Shown here: positions 17,156 to 26,095 of the stretch, in pieces
How the letters are laid out: the number at the start of each line of letters is the position of its first letter
Numbering within the stretch: position 1 is the first letter of the stretch
Assembly (NCBI GenBank): GCA_904379015.1
Contig: CAJFHG010000009.1
Location: 21,686 to 85,685, forward strand
Length of the DNA stretch: 64,000 bases
From: Candidatus Paralachnospira caecorum
GTDB taxonomy: Bacteria > Bacillota > Clostridia > Lachnospirales > Lachnospiraceae
Direction: 5' to 3'
Notes under the pieces: generated by a model
The model's database searches: none
Told to the model about the DNA's origin: nothing
The model's input: only the letters and a program-made list of their open reading frames with translations
Position numbers and translations under genes: made by a program

Positions 17156-18784
17156 TCATGATTTGGGCGGATCACCGTCATACCTGCGGGCCACCGCTTC
17201 CGCCACCCGGATCCCGTCCATGGCCGCCGACATGATTCCGCCTGCATATCCGGCGCCCTCGCCGCATGGATAAATGCCCGGAATGCTGCCCAAAAACGCT
17301 TCATTGCGTTCGATCCGCACCGGGGATGAGGTACGGCTTTCTACACCGGAAAGCACCGCGTCATACCGGTCAAAGCCGGCGATCCTGTTTCCGCACTGGC
17401 CGATTCCCTCTATGAGGGCCCGGTTTATAAATTCCGGCAGGACCTGTCTCAGATTGGCAAAGCAGATCTCTCCCTTCGTTTCGGAACTGACGCCTCCAAA
17501 CGAAGTGCTGAGTCTGTTTTCTTTAAAATCTCCGTAAAGCTGTACGGGGATCCGTCCGCTTCCCGCCGCGAAGGCCAGCCGTTCCAGCTTCCGCTGGAAT
17601 TCCACGCCGGCCAGAGGACCGCTCCCGCCGAAATCAGCGGGAGACACCGTCACGATCATGGCACTGTTGGCGTTTTTCCCGTCCCGCTTTCGGTTGCTCA
17701 TGCCGTTGACCGCTGTCATTCCCTTTTCCGAAGAAGCGTTGACCACATATCCGCCGGGACACATACAGAAGGAATAGACCCCCCGTCCGTCCGATGCCTT
17801 CGCGGTCAGTTTATAGGAGGCGGGAGGAAGAAGTCCCGCATATGTTTCTCCGTACTGGGACAGCTGGATCATTTCCTGGGGATGTTCGATCCGCAGCCCC
17901 ACGGCGAAGGATTTCGGACGCATCACCAGTCCTTCCCGGTCAAGCATGGCAAAGGTATCTCTGGCACTGTGGCCGATGGCCAGGATCAGGCAGTCCGTCT
18001 CCAGAAACTGCTCTTTCTCCCCCTGCGTCTGATCCGTAGACTCCAGATCAATGCCCTTCAGTCGCCCCTGCTCTTTCCGGATTCCCGAAAGCTTTGTATA
18101 AAACCGGAATTCTCCGCCCATAGCTTCAATCGTTCCGCGCAGATTCTTCAGGACCTGTTTCAGCACATCGGTGCCGATATGGGGCTTCTGCTCATAAAGG
18201 ATCTCCTCATCCGCTCCCATGGCGGCAAAGAGTTCCAGCACCCTGCGCCCCTTTCCGTCGTGATCCCTGACCAGCGTATTGAGCTTCCCGTCCGAAAATG
18301 TGCCGGCGCCGCCTTCTCCGAACTGCACGTTGCATTCCGGATCCAGTTCCCCTGTTTTCCAGAACCGCTCCACCGCCTGCTCTCTGTCCTCCACGGGACC
18401 GCCCCGTTCCAGAAGAATGGGCGCAAAACCGGCCTCGGCCAGCATATATCCGCAGAACAGCCCGGCCGGTCCTGTTCCCGCGATCACAGGCCGGAGAGCC
18501 GGTGCTCCGGCCGCCTTTACAGGAAAGCGGTAACCGGTTTCCTTCACCAGTGAGATATGCCTGTCCCGCAGCCGCTTTACGGTCTCCGCTTCTTTCTTTT
18601 TCAGGGAAACATCCACCTGGCAGACATAATGCGGCGCGTCCTTTTTCCGCGCGTCAATGGATTTTTTGGTAAGCTTCCATGAACGGAGCTCTTTTTCTTC
18701 TATTTTAAGCTTTCTGCAGATTCTGGCAGCCAGATCGGCTTCTGCCTCCTCCGGCCAAAGCTTCAGCTGTGTGATCCGAATCAT
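17156..18784 (-). CDS. FAD-dependent dehydrogenase (COG2509-type)
   Basis: Uncharacterised flavoprotein of 542 residues. After a lead region of about 90 residues comes the FAD-binding Rossmann motif AGTGPAGLFCGYMLAEAG, then GEGGAGTFSDGKLNT, and a C-terminal PCGEGAGYAGGIMSAAMDG segment, all characteristic of this family. The start ATG at 18782-18784 follows a GGGGAG site and overlaps the stop of the upstream gene (ATGA); an earlier in-frame start would be 15 codons longer and lacks support. Substrate unknown. Confidence 0.9.
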   Translation of the reverse strand: MIRITQLKLWPEEAEADLAARICRKLKIEEKELRSWKLTKKSIDARKKDAPHYVCQVDVSLKKKEAETVKRLRDRHISLVKETGYRFPVKAAGAPALRPVIAGTGPAGLFCGYMLAEAGFAPILLERGGPVEDREQAVERFWKTGELDPECNVQFGEGGAGTFSDGKLNTLVRDHDGKGRRVLELFAAMGADEEILYEQKPHIGTDVLKQVLKNLRGTIEAMGGEFRFYTKLSGIRKEQGRLKGIDLESTDQTQGEKEQFLETDCLILAIGHSARDTFAMLDREGLVMRPKSFAVGLRIEHPQEMIQLSQYGETYAGLLPPASYKLTAKASDGRGVYSFCMCPGGYVVNASSEKGMTAVNGMSNRKRDGKNANSAMIVTVSPADFGGSGPLAGVEFQRKLERLAFAAGSGRIPVQLYGDFKENRLSTSFGGVSSETKGEICFANLRQVLPEFINRALIEGIGQCGNRIAGFDRYDAVLSGVESRTSSPVRIERNEAFLGSIPGIYPCGEGAGYAGGIMSAAMDGIRVAEAVARRYDGDPPKS

Positions 18785-20013
18785 AATCTCCCCTGCTTTC
18801 CGGCCAGCCATCCGCTGGTCCATGCCCATTGTAAATTGTATCCGCCGCAGATTCCGTCCACGTCCAGGATTTCTCCCGCGAAGAACAGGCCCGGAACCAG
18901 CTTCGACTCCATCGTGGCCCCGTTTACGTCTCTCACGTCAATCCCGCCCGCCGTTGTCTGGGACTGGGAAAATGGATTGACCTCCGCCACTGTCATAGAA
19001 AAAGCCCGCACGGCCCGTTTCAGATATGCCCGCTGTTTTTCCGTGAGGGATTCTGCCGGAAGATGGGACGGGACTTTGACTGCCTTTAATAAGGCCGCCG
19101 CCAGCTTATCAGGAAACAGGCCGCAAAGAATTTCCTGACAGGGACGGTCTGCCCGTTCACCTGAAAGCAGCGCCTCCAGCATCCGGTCTCCTTCCTCCTC
19201 TCCGTATTCCGGAAGAAAATCCAGTACAATCCAGCTCTCATCTCCATCCGCAAGGGCCCGGGACGCGTACCGGCTCACCTGAAAAACCGGAATGCCGGAA
19301 ACGCCGTAATCCGTGATCTGCAGCTCGCCTGTATCCTCAGCGGCCAGGATACGCTGTCCGCCCTTTTTTATGTACAGAGACACCCGGCAGGCAGTTCTGA
19401 CGCCGCTCGCCTTTTTCAGGGAAGTTCCCCGGGTCCGGAGCCCTGTCAGGGCCGGGACCGGCTCCACCAGACGGTGGCCCAGCCTGAGGGCCAGTCCGTA
19501 TCCGCTCCCGTCAGATCCTGTCGCGGGGGCCGCCATTCCGCCGCAGGCCAGAATCACACTGTCCGCAGAAAATGACGTTTCCCGGCCTGCGACCAGGAAA
19601 CGCCCGTCTTCTTTTATGATGCTGCTGGTCCGGAACCCGGTTCTTACATCCACGCCGTATTCCGCGAGCCCGCCGAGAAGGCAGTCCCTCACTGCGGATG
19701 CCTGTAAGGACCGCGGATAAAAATATCCGTCCCGCTCTTTAAAAAACAGTCCCCGCTCCCGGAAAAAATCCAGCGTTTTGTCAAACCCGAACTGCTCGAG
19801 CGCTTCTTTTACAAAAACCGGTTCTGCACAGCGATAGCAGTCAGGTGCCTGCCTCCGGTTGGTCAGATTGCATCTGCCGTTCCCTGTATACAGGATCTTC
19901 TTTCCCAGCTGAGCGGTATGCTCCAGCAAAATCACATGATCATGCTCCCTGGCTGCCGTGATGGCCGCCGTCATTCCGGCGGCGCCGCCGCCGATTACTG
20001 CCACCTGCCTCAT
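18781..20013 (-). CDS. NAD(P)/FAD-dependent oxidoreductase (HI0933/BaiN-like)
   Basis: Flavoprotein of 410 residues. The FAD site GGGAAGMTAAI is at residues 8-18, followed by TGNGRCNLTN, LACGGMAAPATGSDGSGY, and the C-terminal AGEILDVDGICGGYNLQWAWTSG motif. Members include BaiN of gut clostridia, which reduces bile-acid intermediates, but most are uncharacterised, so no substrate is claimed. It is translationally coupled to the second flavoprotein gene downstream. Confidence 0.9.
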   Translation of the reverse strand: MRQVAVIGGGAAGMTAAITAAREHDHVILLEHTAQLGKKILYTGNGRCNLTNRRQAPDCYRCAEPVFVKEALEQFGFDKTLDFFRERGLFFKERDGYFYPRSLQASAVRDCLLGGLAEYGVDVRTGFRTSSIIKEDGRFLVAGRETSFSADSVILACGGMAAPATGSDGSGYGLALRLGHRLVEPVPALTGLRTRGTSLKKASGVRTACRVSLYIKKGGQRILAAEDTGELQITDYGVSGIPVFQVSRYASRALADGDESWIVLDFLPEYGEEEGDRMLEALLSGERADRPCQEILCGLFPDKLAAALLKAVKVPSHLPAESLTEKQRAYLKRAVRAFSMTVAEVNPFSQSQTTAGGIDVRDVNGATMESKLVPGLFFAGEILDVDGICGGYNLQWAWTSGWLAGKQGRL

Positions 20014-20070
20014 AACCCGTCCTCCTTATGGACATGATTATAATATCCGCACTCTCAGATTGCAAGCGCT

Positions 20071-20679
20071 TTAGCTGGTAATGGATTCCAGATAATCATA
20101 CAGCGCGCCCACATCCTTGATATAGTATCCGTTTTTCAGGACCGTTCTCTCAGAGGCGGGAAGCTCCTCTTCCGTGAGATAAGTCTCCAGGTAAACATCG
20201 CTTCTGTCGCTTAAATAAACCTTCAGGTATCCTTCCTCCAGGATCAGCAGGAAGCGGTAATCCTCCGGATCCACTGCCGCCTCGCTGCGGATGACCAGGC
20301 GGGAGGAGGAAAAGGATACCAGGCTTTTCCCCTCATCCTCCTGCTTCAGCAGTTCAATCAGCTCTTCTCTTGTTTTTCCGATATACGCTTCCGGCATGGG
20401 ACGGATGGTTTCCGTTACTGTCTGGGAGGCCGTGTCATAATTCTGGGAAATGTAGAGCATTTTTTCCGTCACCGTGTCCTCGTCCTGCCTTCCGGCCTCC
20501 ACGGCGCTCTCTTCTGTACTTTCTGTCTCCGCCAGAATCGTTTCAAACCGGATCTCTTCCTGCGACGGCCCGTCAGACTGGCTTTGCAGGAGATCCCGGT
20601 AACTGAAATAATAAACTGTAGAAAAAACAAAAAAGAGCAGACAGAAGCTGAAAACCGTGATCCATATATTTTTTTTCAT
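20071..20679 (-). CDS. Exported protein, BofC C-terminal-like
   Basis: Protein of 202 residues with one N-terminal membrane segment (about 6-26) and a Ser/Glu/Thr-rich linker to about residue 75. The rest alternates strands and ends with LKNGYYIKDVGALYDYLESI, which resembles the end of the BofC C-terminal domain (bypass-of-forespore checkpoint protein). The resemblance is pattern-level, so the assignment is tentative. The start follows a GGGGTGA site. A role at the membrane or in the forespore intermembrane space is inference. Confidence 0.55.
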   Translation of the reverse strand: MKKNIWITVFSFCLLFFVFSTVYYFSYRDLLQSQSDGPSQEEIRFETILAETESTEESAVEAGRQDEDTVTEKMLYISQNYDTASQTVTETIRPMPEAYIGKTREELIELLKQEDEGKSLVSFSSSRLVIRSEAAVDPEDYRFLLILEEGYLKVYLSDRSDVYLETYLTEEELPASERTVLKNGYYIKDVGALYDYLESITS

Positions 20680-20712
20680 AGTGATTCACCCCGTTTTTGG
20701 TATACTGCCAAA

Positions 20713-20752
20713 AATACTGAAAGAGGATATGGCTATCCTCTTTCTAGTATTT
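20713..20752 (-). terminator. Intrinsic terminator after the flippase gene
   Basis: A stem built from AATACT-GAAAGAGGATA and its complement around a TGGC loop, followed on the minus strand by TTTT. It separates the flippase gene from the BofC-like gene downstream. Confidence 0.75.
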
Positions 20753-20784
20753 ACCACTATGAAAATTTTAAACACTCGGTTCTG

Positions 20785-22458
20785 TTACATCAGATGCAGC
20801 TTTTTGGCTGCAGCCGTCATTTTGCCTCCCATAGGGAGGCTTCTGAGCTCTGATTCATCCACACAGCGGAATACGATCAGAAGCACAAAATAAACGAGCA
20901 CGGCTACAACGACCGCCGCCAGGCAGGCAATGGAATTTCTCCTGGTCAGGAGATTCAGCAGATAATAAACCAGGTAAGAAACCGCTCCCATCACCGCCGA
21001 TGCCAGAAATGGCAGAACAAAGGTCTTCTTTACTTCCTGCCGGTATCCCAGACAGTTGGAAATGGAGATGCCGTTCAGAACACACATGGAAAAGCCAAAC
21101 AGCATATTGGCGATCACGACACCGTAGATTCCTGTCTTGAGGCCATAAAGCAATGCGATCAGAAGTCCCACATGGATGATCAGGGAAATCATGGCATTTC
21201 TCACCGGAACTTTCATCTTATTGAGACCCTGCAGGATTCCGTTGCTCACTGTGGACAGGGAGAAAAATACAACAGCCAGTGAACCCAGGAACAGAAGGTC
21301 GCCTCCCAGCTGCGTATCCTGGGTAAACAGCATCTCCACAATGGGGCCGCCCAGTACCGTAAGCCCCACCGCCGACGGAATGGCGACGATCATGGAGAAC
21401 CGGATGGTCACATTGATCTTCCGGAGTGCTTCTCCCCGTTTTCCCTCTGTGACTGTCCGGGTAAGGGACGGCAGCATGGAGGAAGACAGTGCGTTGGCAA
21501 TGGCAACCGGTACATTGATCAGCAGATAATACTGGCCGGAATATACGCCCCAGTTGGCCATGTAATGGGCCGACTGTCCGCTGGAATTCATGTAAAAGCC
21601 ATAAATGCTGTTGTCGATCAGATTGCTGATATTGTAAACAGTCCCGCTGATAATGACCGGAATGATCGTGGCGATCAGGACGCGGGCGATGTTTCCGTAG
21701 GATTCCAGCATCACCGTATTGTCACGGCGCATCTGTTTGTTCAGCACTCTTTTATACATACGGAACACAAAAATACAGAACAGCAGCGCGGTCAGAGCTC
21801 CAAGCGCTGTACCGACCGTCCCGCCGGCGGCTCCGTATGCATTGGCATAAATGTCTGTTCCGCGTTCTGCGTCGATGGCAGCGCCCATATCAAACAGCAC
21901 ATAAGCTGCCACGATGCTGAAGATCGCGTTGACCACCTGTTCGAATATCTGAGAAACAGCAGTGGGGATCATGGTCCCCAGGCCCTGGAAATATCCCCGC
22001 AGCGTTCCTAAAAATGCCATAACAAAGATCGTGGGCGCCAGGACTTTGATGGCGTAAGCCGCCCCCGGCTCGCTTAAGATCCTGGCGGCAAAAAAATCCG
22101 CTCCGAAAAACGCCACCAGACACGCGATCCCACCTGAAATCAGAGAAAAGATCAGGGAGCTTTTAAAAATCCTGTAAGCGTTTTTGTGCTGTCCCAGCGC
22201 CACTCTGGCAGATACCATTTTAGAAACAGCCAGGGGCAGGCTGTAAGAGGACAGGAGCAATATGATATTGTAGATATAATAAGCCGACGAATAGATTCCC
22301 ATGGCCGCGCTTCCGATCTTGTTCTGCATGGGAATCCGGTATACCATTCCGATGATGCGGACAAGAATCCCTGCCGCCGCCAGGATGGTTCCCTGTACAA
22401 CAAAATTATTACTTTTTTGATTCTTTTTTTTCTTTGGTTTTTGATTCTGAGCACTCAT
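20785..22458 (-). CDS. Polysaccharide/lipid II flippase family protein (SpoVB/MurJ-like)
   Basis: MOP-superfamily membrane transporter of 557 residues with about 14 membrane segments. The N-terminal FVVQGTILAAAGILVRIIGMVYRIPMQNKIG is characteristic of SpoVB-type Firmicutes proteins, which flip lipid-linked cell-wall or spore-cortex precursors. SpoVB, YtgP/MurJ and related paralogues cannot be told apart here. It is followed by a clear terminator, and ybeY lies just upstream on the same strand. Confidence 0.88.
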   Translation of the reverse strand: MSAQNQKPKKKKNQKSNNFVVQGTILAAAGILVRIIGMVYRIPMQNKIGSAAMGIYSSAYYIYNIILLLSSYSLPLAVSKMVSARVALGQHKNAYRIFKSSLIFSLISGGIACLVAFFGADFFAARILSEPGAAYAIKVLAPTIFVMAFLGTLRGYFQGLGTMIPTAVSQIFEQVVNAIFSIVAAYVLFDMGAAIDAERGTDIYANAYGAAGGTVGTALGALTALLFCIFVFRMYKRVLNKQMRRDNTVMLESYGNIARVLIATIIPVIISGTVYNISNLIDNSIYGFYMNSSGQSAHYMANWGVYSGQYYLLINVPVAIANALSSSMLPSLTRTVTEGKRGEALRKINVTIRFSMIVAIPSAVGLTVLGGPIVEMLFTQDTQLGGDLLFLGSLAVVFFSLSTVSNGILQGLNKMKVPVRNAMISLIIHVGLLIALLYGLKTGIYGVVIANMLFGFSMCVLNGISISNCLGYRQEVKKTFVLPFLASAVMGAVSYLVYYLLNLLTRRNSIACLAAVVVAVLVYFVLLIVFRCVDESELRSLPMGGKMTAAAKKLHLM

Positions 22459-22470
22459 AAATATTTTTCC

Positions 22471-22974
22471 TTATTCCCTTGGAATCCCAAGGGTATCCAT
22501 CAGGAGTTTCTGCCGCGCTTCCATCAGAAGCCTGTCCTGCTCTTCCATATGGTCATACCCCATCAGATGGAGCATACTGTGGGCAGTGAGAAACGCAAGC
22601 TCCCGTACCAGAGAGTGGCCGTAGGCCTCCGCCTGCTCTCTGATCTTTTCCACATTCAGGATGATATCTCCCAGCAGGAGCTCTCCCGTCTCCGGATTGA
22701 AGCAGTCAAAATTCTCTTCCTCTTCCAGAAATGAAAAGTCTGCCGGACTCTGATATTCTGCCATGGGAAAGGACAATACATCTGTTGTCCTGTCGATTCC
22801 CCTGAACTCCCGGTTGATTTCCCGCACCCGCTCCGCGTCCGTCAGCGTTACGCTGACTTCTGCTTCATAAGGACAGCTTTCCTGGTCAAGAGCGGCATCG
22901 ATTACTTTTTTGATGATGTCTTCATAAGGAATGTCAAGAAGCGCTTCTGCTTCATAGGATATTTCGTAGGTCAT
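22471..22974 (-). CDS. ybeY: Endoribonuclease YbeY, rRNA maturation factor
   Basis: Metal-dependent endoribonuclease for 16S rRNA 3' processing and ribosome quality control. The zinc motif HSMLHLMGYDH is present with three histidines, and the GDIILN and ELAFLTAHS segments match the family. I place the start at ATG 22972-22974 after a GAGGAG site, giving 167 residues; the longer in-frame start would overlap phoH by 26 bases. The phoH-ybeY pair is a common bacterial arrangement. Confidence 0.95.
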   Translation of the reverse strand: MTYEISYEAEALLDIPYEDIIKKVIDAALDQESCPYEAEVSVTLTDAERVREINREFRGIDRTTDVLSFPMAEYQSPADFSFLEEEENFDCFNPETGELLLGDIILNVEKIREQAEAYGHSLVRELAFLTAHSMLHLMGYDHMEEQDRLLMEARQKLLMDTLGIPRE

Positions 22975-23008
22975 CCGTCTCCTCGCGTTCTTTTCCGCAT
23001 CATGATCA

Positions 23009-24046
23009 TCATGATTCTTTTCTGTAGGGACCATACTGGCCGTACTGATTGTGCTGATTCATCCGTGTTCCGCCATGGGAGCGGTTTTTCGCCTCTTCCG
23101 CTTTCTCAAAGGCCTTGACAATATCTTTTACGATCTTGTTGCGGACCACATCCCGGTTATTAAGACGGACAATCGAAATCCCCTCAATGGAATTCAGGAT
23201 CGACGCGCATTTCTCCAAACCGGAATCCACACTCTTGGGAAGATCGATCTGGGTCACATCTCCCGTCAGCACCATTTTTGAACCCTCACCGAGACGGGTC
23301 AGAGCCATTTTCAGAGTAGAAAGGGAAGCGTTCTGGCTCTCATCAATGATCACTCTGGCCCTGTTCAGAGTGCGTCCGCGCATATAAGCCAGAGGCGCGA
23401 TCTCGATCGTTCCTCTCTCCCGGAGTTTTTCCACTTTGTCGCCGCCGTACATGTCGAACAGCGCGTCCTGAAGAGGCCGCAGATAAGGATCCACCTTCTG
23501 AGCCAGATCGCCGGGCAGAAATCCCAGCCGCTCTTCTCCTGCTTCAATTGCGGGGCGGCTCATGATGATCCGGTCGATCTCGCCGTCTTTCAGCTCCTGA
23601 ACTGCCTGAGCAACCGCAAGATAAGTCTTCCCCGTTCCGGCAGGACCGATGCAGATCGTCACAGTGCTGTCCTTCAGGGCTTTTACATAATTTTTCTGTC
23701 CCAGTGTTTTGCAGCGGATCGGCGTCCCCTTATAAGTTACCGCCACAACATCTTTCATGGCCTGAAAGGTTTCATCTATGTGATCTTCCGCCGCTTCTTC
23801 AATCAGGCGGTAAACAGTCTCTCTGTTGATGTCCTCACCCTGATTGTATAATGCCTGCATGGTCTGCACGACCTTCGCGGCCCGCGATACCATCGCGTCA
23901 TTTTCACCTTTGATCTCCGCCACAGAATCCCGCATGATCGCAGAAACAGTAAAGGCTTTTTCGATGATCCGAAGATAACTGTCCTGGGTCCCGAATACGG
24001 CCTGCTGCTGTTCAATGGAGGAAAATTCCAGCTGTTCTGTATGCAA
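23009..24046 (-). CDS. PhoH family ATPase
   Basis: PhoH-like P-loop protein of 345 residues, probably an RNA-related ATPase or helicase that works with YbeY encoded next. Walker A GPAGTGKTYLAVA is near residue 132, Walker B is VIIDESQNAS, and the conserved TGDVTQIDLP and IVRLNNRDVVR segments follow. The start is TTG (24044-24046) after GGAAGGAG. It has its own promoter. Confidence 0.95.
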   Translation of the reverse strand: MHTEQLEFSSIEQQQAVFGTQDSYLRIIEKAFTVSAIMRDSVAEIKGENDAMVSRAAKVVQTMQALYNQGEDINRETVYRLIEEAAEDHIDETFQAMKDVVAVTYKGTPIRCKTLGQKNYVKALKDSTVTICIGPAGTGKTYLAVAQAVQELKDGEIDRIIMSRPAIEAGEERLGFLPGDLAQKVDPYLRPLQDALFDMYGGDKVEKLRERGTIEIAPLAYMRGRTLNRARVIIDESQNASLSTLKMALTRLGEGSKMVLTGDVTQIDLPKSVDSGLEKCASILNSIEGISIVRLNNRDVVRNKIVKDIVKAFEKAEEAKNRSHGGTRMNQHNQYGQYGPYRKES

Positions 24047-24082
24047 ATGCCTCGCTCCTTCCTTGCGTAAAAAACAACCTAT

Positions 24083-24111
24083 ATTATAATAAAAAAGAAA
24101 GAGCCTTGCAA
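24083..24111 (-). promoter_or_regulatory. Sigma-A type promoter of phoH-ybeY
   Basis: TTGCAA (24106-24111) and a consensus TATAAT (24083-24088) are 17 bases apart on the minus strand, about 40 bases before the phoH start. Confidence 0.7.
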
Positions 24112-24127
24112 GTCCTTATTTCCGCAG

Positions 24128-25009
24128 TCAGTCCGGCTCCGTTCCGTCTGCTGCCCGGATCCGTCTGATCAGGGCAGCCCATCGTTTCCGTTCTTCCTTT
24201 CTGCAGATAAAATGGTAAAGGGCGGTTCCCTCCGGATCCAGGATAGGAATGACGATCCGGTTTTCCGGACGGCCGTCCCAGCGCATGGTCAGATTTGAAA
24301 CAAAGCACGGAAGCGCCGAGGCCTGCACGAGCTCCTGGAAATCCTCCTGTTCATGCTGGACAAGCGCTCTGGTCATCGGCATTTTTTCCCTGCAGACATC
24401 CCTCCAGAATCCGATCCGGGAAAACAGCAGCACACTTTCTCCATCCAGATCCTTGAAATAAAGTCCCTTGGAAGATGCCATCGGATGAGCCGGTGGCAGC
24501 GAAAAATAAAGCTGCTCTTTTTCAAAGGGAAAACAATACAGATTCTCCGCTTCCTGGGCAAATGGAAGAATGATAAACTGGTAAATTCCCTGCCTCAGAC
24601 CTTCCAGAAGAGTCTGTGCATCTTTCATTTCAGATGAAACAGCCATTTCCGGATACAGCCCTGAAACGGCCTGCGCCAGTTCCCACATCGGCGCCGGCGC
24701 GCAGGAGCCGATGGAAATGGTACGCTGACTGCGGTCAAACGCACGCACCTGCTCCACCAGGTCGCCGGCCTGTCTGATCACTCTCCGGGCCTGATCAACA
24801 GCAAGCTCGCCGTTTTTATTGAGACTGATCTTGTTTTTCTGCCGGTCAAACAGCGTGACCTGCAGGACTTCTTCCAGCTTCTGCACAGAACGGCTCAGAG
24901 CCGGCTGTGAAAGATGCAGACGTTCTGCCGCTCCCGATATGGTTCCGCATTCCGCGACGGCGATCAGCTGGATCAGCTGATATAATTCCGGAAGTCCTGT
25001 CATATCCAT
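24128..25009 (-). CDS. LysR family transcriptional regulator
   Basis: LTTR of about 293 residues: an N-terminal winged helix (GTISGAAERLHLSQPALSRSVQKLEE) with a C-terminal effector domain. I use ATG 25007-25009, eight codons inside the longest frame, since AGAGGTG lies at the right distance. It is divergent from the ferredoxin-nitroreductase gene with about 130 bases between, the classic LysR regulator/target layout; effector unknown. Confidence 0.92.
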   Translation of the reverse strand: MDMTGLPELYQLIQLIAVAECGTISGAAERLHLSQPALSRSVQKLEEVLQVTLFDRQKNKISLNKNGELAVDQARRVIRQAGDLVEQVRAFDRSQRTISIGSCAPAPMWELAQAVSGLYPEMAVSSEMKDAQTLLEGLRQGIYQFIILPFAQEAENLYCFPFEKEQLYFSLPPAHPMASSKGLYFKDLDGESVLLFSRIGFWRDVCREKMPMTRALVQHEQEDFQELVQASALPCFVSNLTMRWDGRPENRIVIPILDPEGTALYHFICRKEERKRWAALIRRIRAADGTEPD

Positions 25010-25068
25010 ACTTGTACACCTCTTTTCAAACAATCCTGTTGCTATGCATTTTGATTATAGCATATTTC

Positions 25069-25081
25069 CGATCCGGTATCG
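25069..25081. promoter_or_regulatory. Probable LysR operator in the divergent promoter region
   Basis: CGAT-N5-ATCG forms an interrupted dyad, and a T-N11-A LysR box overlaps it. It sits between a minus-strand TATAAT (25054-25059, toward the LysR gene) and a plus-strand TAGAAT (25102-25107, toward the nitroreductase), both with weak -35 elements, as expected for an activator-dependent pair. Confidence 0.45.
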
Positions 25082-25138
25082 TAATTTTTTTAGTTTTATG
25101 ATAGAATAAAGTAAACAAAGCGATAGGGAGGATAGACG

Positions 25139-25933
25139 ATGATCAAAATTCATCAAGAAACATGTATTGGATGCGGTAAATGTGTAAACGACTGTCCATC
25201 TCTCAATCTGCGCCTGAAAAATGGGAAAGCCGAGGTGAAAGAGAACTGCCTGATGTGCGGACACTGCTATGCGGTCTGTCCTGTCGGGGCTGTAGAAATG
25301 CCGGATGAATATCTGACTGAGGATGAGGAACTGTGCGATGGAAAAACACCGGCTCTGGATCCGGAAATATTTTTGCACAGCATCAAATGCCGCAGAAGTA
25401 TCCGCCAGTATCAGGAAACGCCAGTAGAGCAAAACGTTCTGGAAAAACTCTTGCAGGCAGGACGCTATACCGCCACTGCGAAGAACAATCAGGAGTGTCA
25501 TTTTGTATTTGTTCAGCAGGAACGAGAGTTCCTGAAAGAACAGGTCTGGAATTATATTGAAGAAAAAATAAAAGAATATGGGACGGAAATTCCCGAAAAC
25601 TACCGGCCGTATGCTTCTTTCAGCGAAAGACGAAAAAAGAATCCTTCTGATGATTATCTGTTTCGAAATTCTCCTGTAATTGTGTTTATCGCGTCTGACT
25701 GGCCTTTAGACGCAGGACTTGCGGCACAGAACATGGAAATGATGGCAGTTTCATTGGGGCTGGGCGTTTTGTACAACGGGTATCTGGCACGTATTGCTGA
25801 AGAGAACAAAGCGTTAAAAGACTGGATGGGAATTGGAAACGTAACTATAAAAGCATGCCTGTTAATCGGATATCCGGCAGTAAAATATCACAGAAGCGCG
25901 CCGCGGAAAGAAGCCAGGGTATTCTGGAAATAA
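25139..25933 (+). CDS. Nitroreductase family protein with N-terminal 2[4Fe-4S] ferredoxin domain
   Basis: Fusion of 264 residues: a bacterial ferredoxin domain (CIGCGKCVNDCP and CMCGHC-type CLMCGHCYAVCP clusters, residues about 9-50) followed by an FMN nitroreductase domain (RRSIRQYQ, AATAKNNQ-like TATAKNNQ, and a C-terminal KACLLIGYPAVKY). Such proteins are thought to pass electrons from the clusters to FMN for reducing organic substrates, but the physiological substrate is unknown. GGGAGG precedes the ATG; codons here are more AT-rich than in neighbouring genes. Confidence 0.92.
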   Translation: MIKIHQETCIGCGKCVNDCPSLNLRLKNGKAEVKENCLMCGHCYAVCPVGAVEMPDEYLTEDEELCDGKTPALDPEIFLHSIKCRRSIRQYQETPVEQNVLEKLLQAGRYTATAKNNQECHFVFVQQEREFLKEQVWNYIEEKIKEYGTEIPENYRPYASFSERRKKNPSDDYLFRNSPVIVFIASDWPLDAGLAAQNMEMMAVSLGLGVLYNGYLARIAEENKALKDWMGIGNVTIKACLLIGYPAVKYHRSAPRKEARVFWK

Positions 25934-25954
25934 TTGCGATCAATAGCATTTCAA

Positions 25955-26007
25955 AAAATGACCTTCTGTAATTGACATGATATTATTATCATACAGAAGG
26001 TCATTTT
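25955..26007 (+). terminator. Terminator after the nitroreductase gene
   Basis: A 16-base perfect stem (AAAATGACCTTCTGTA with its complement) around a 21-base loop. The stem ends in TTTT on the plus strand and, because it begins with AAAA, could also act on the minus strand for the convergent coiled-coil gene. Confidence 0.75.
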
Positions 26008-26095
26008 ACATTATAAAGCTGATAAAGAATATTGATTCCTTCACACAGCTTTTTTATCTTTCGCAGTTTCCTGTTATATTCTTATCTTATGTATT

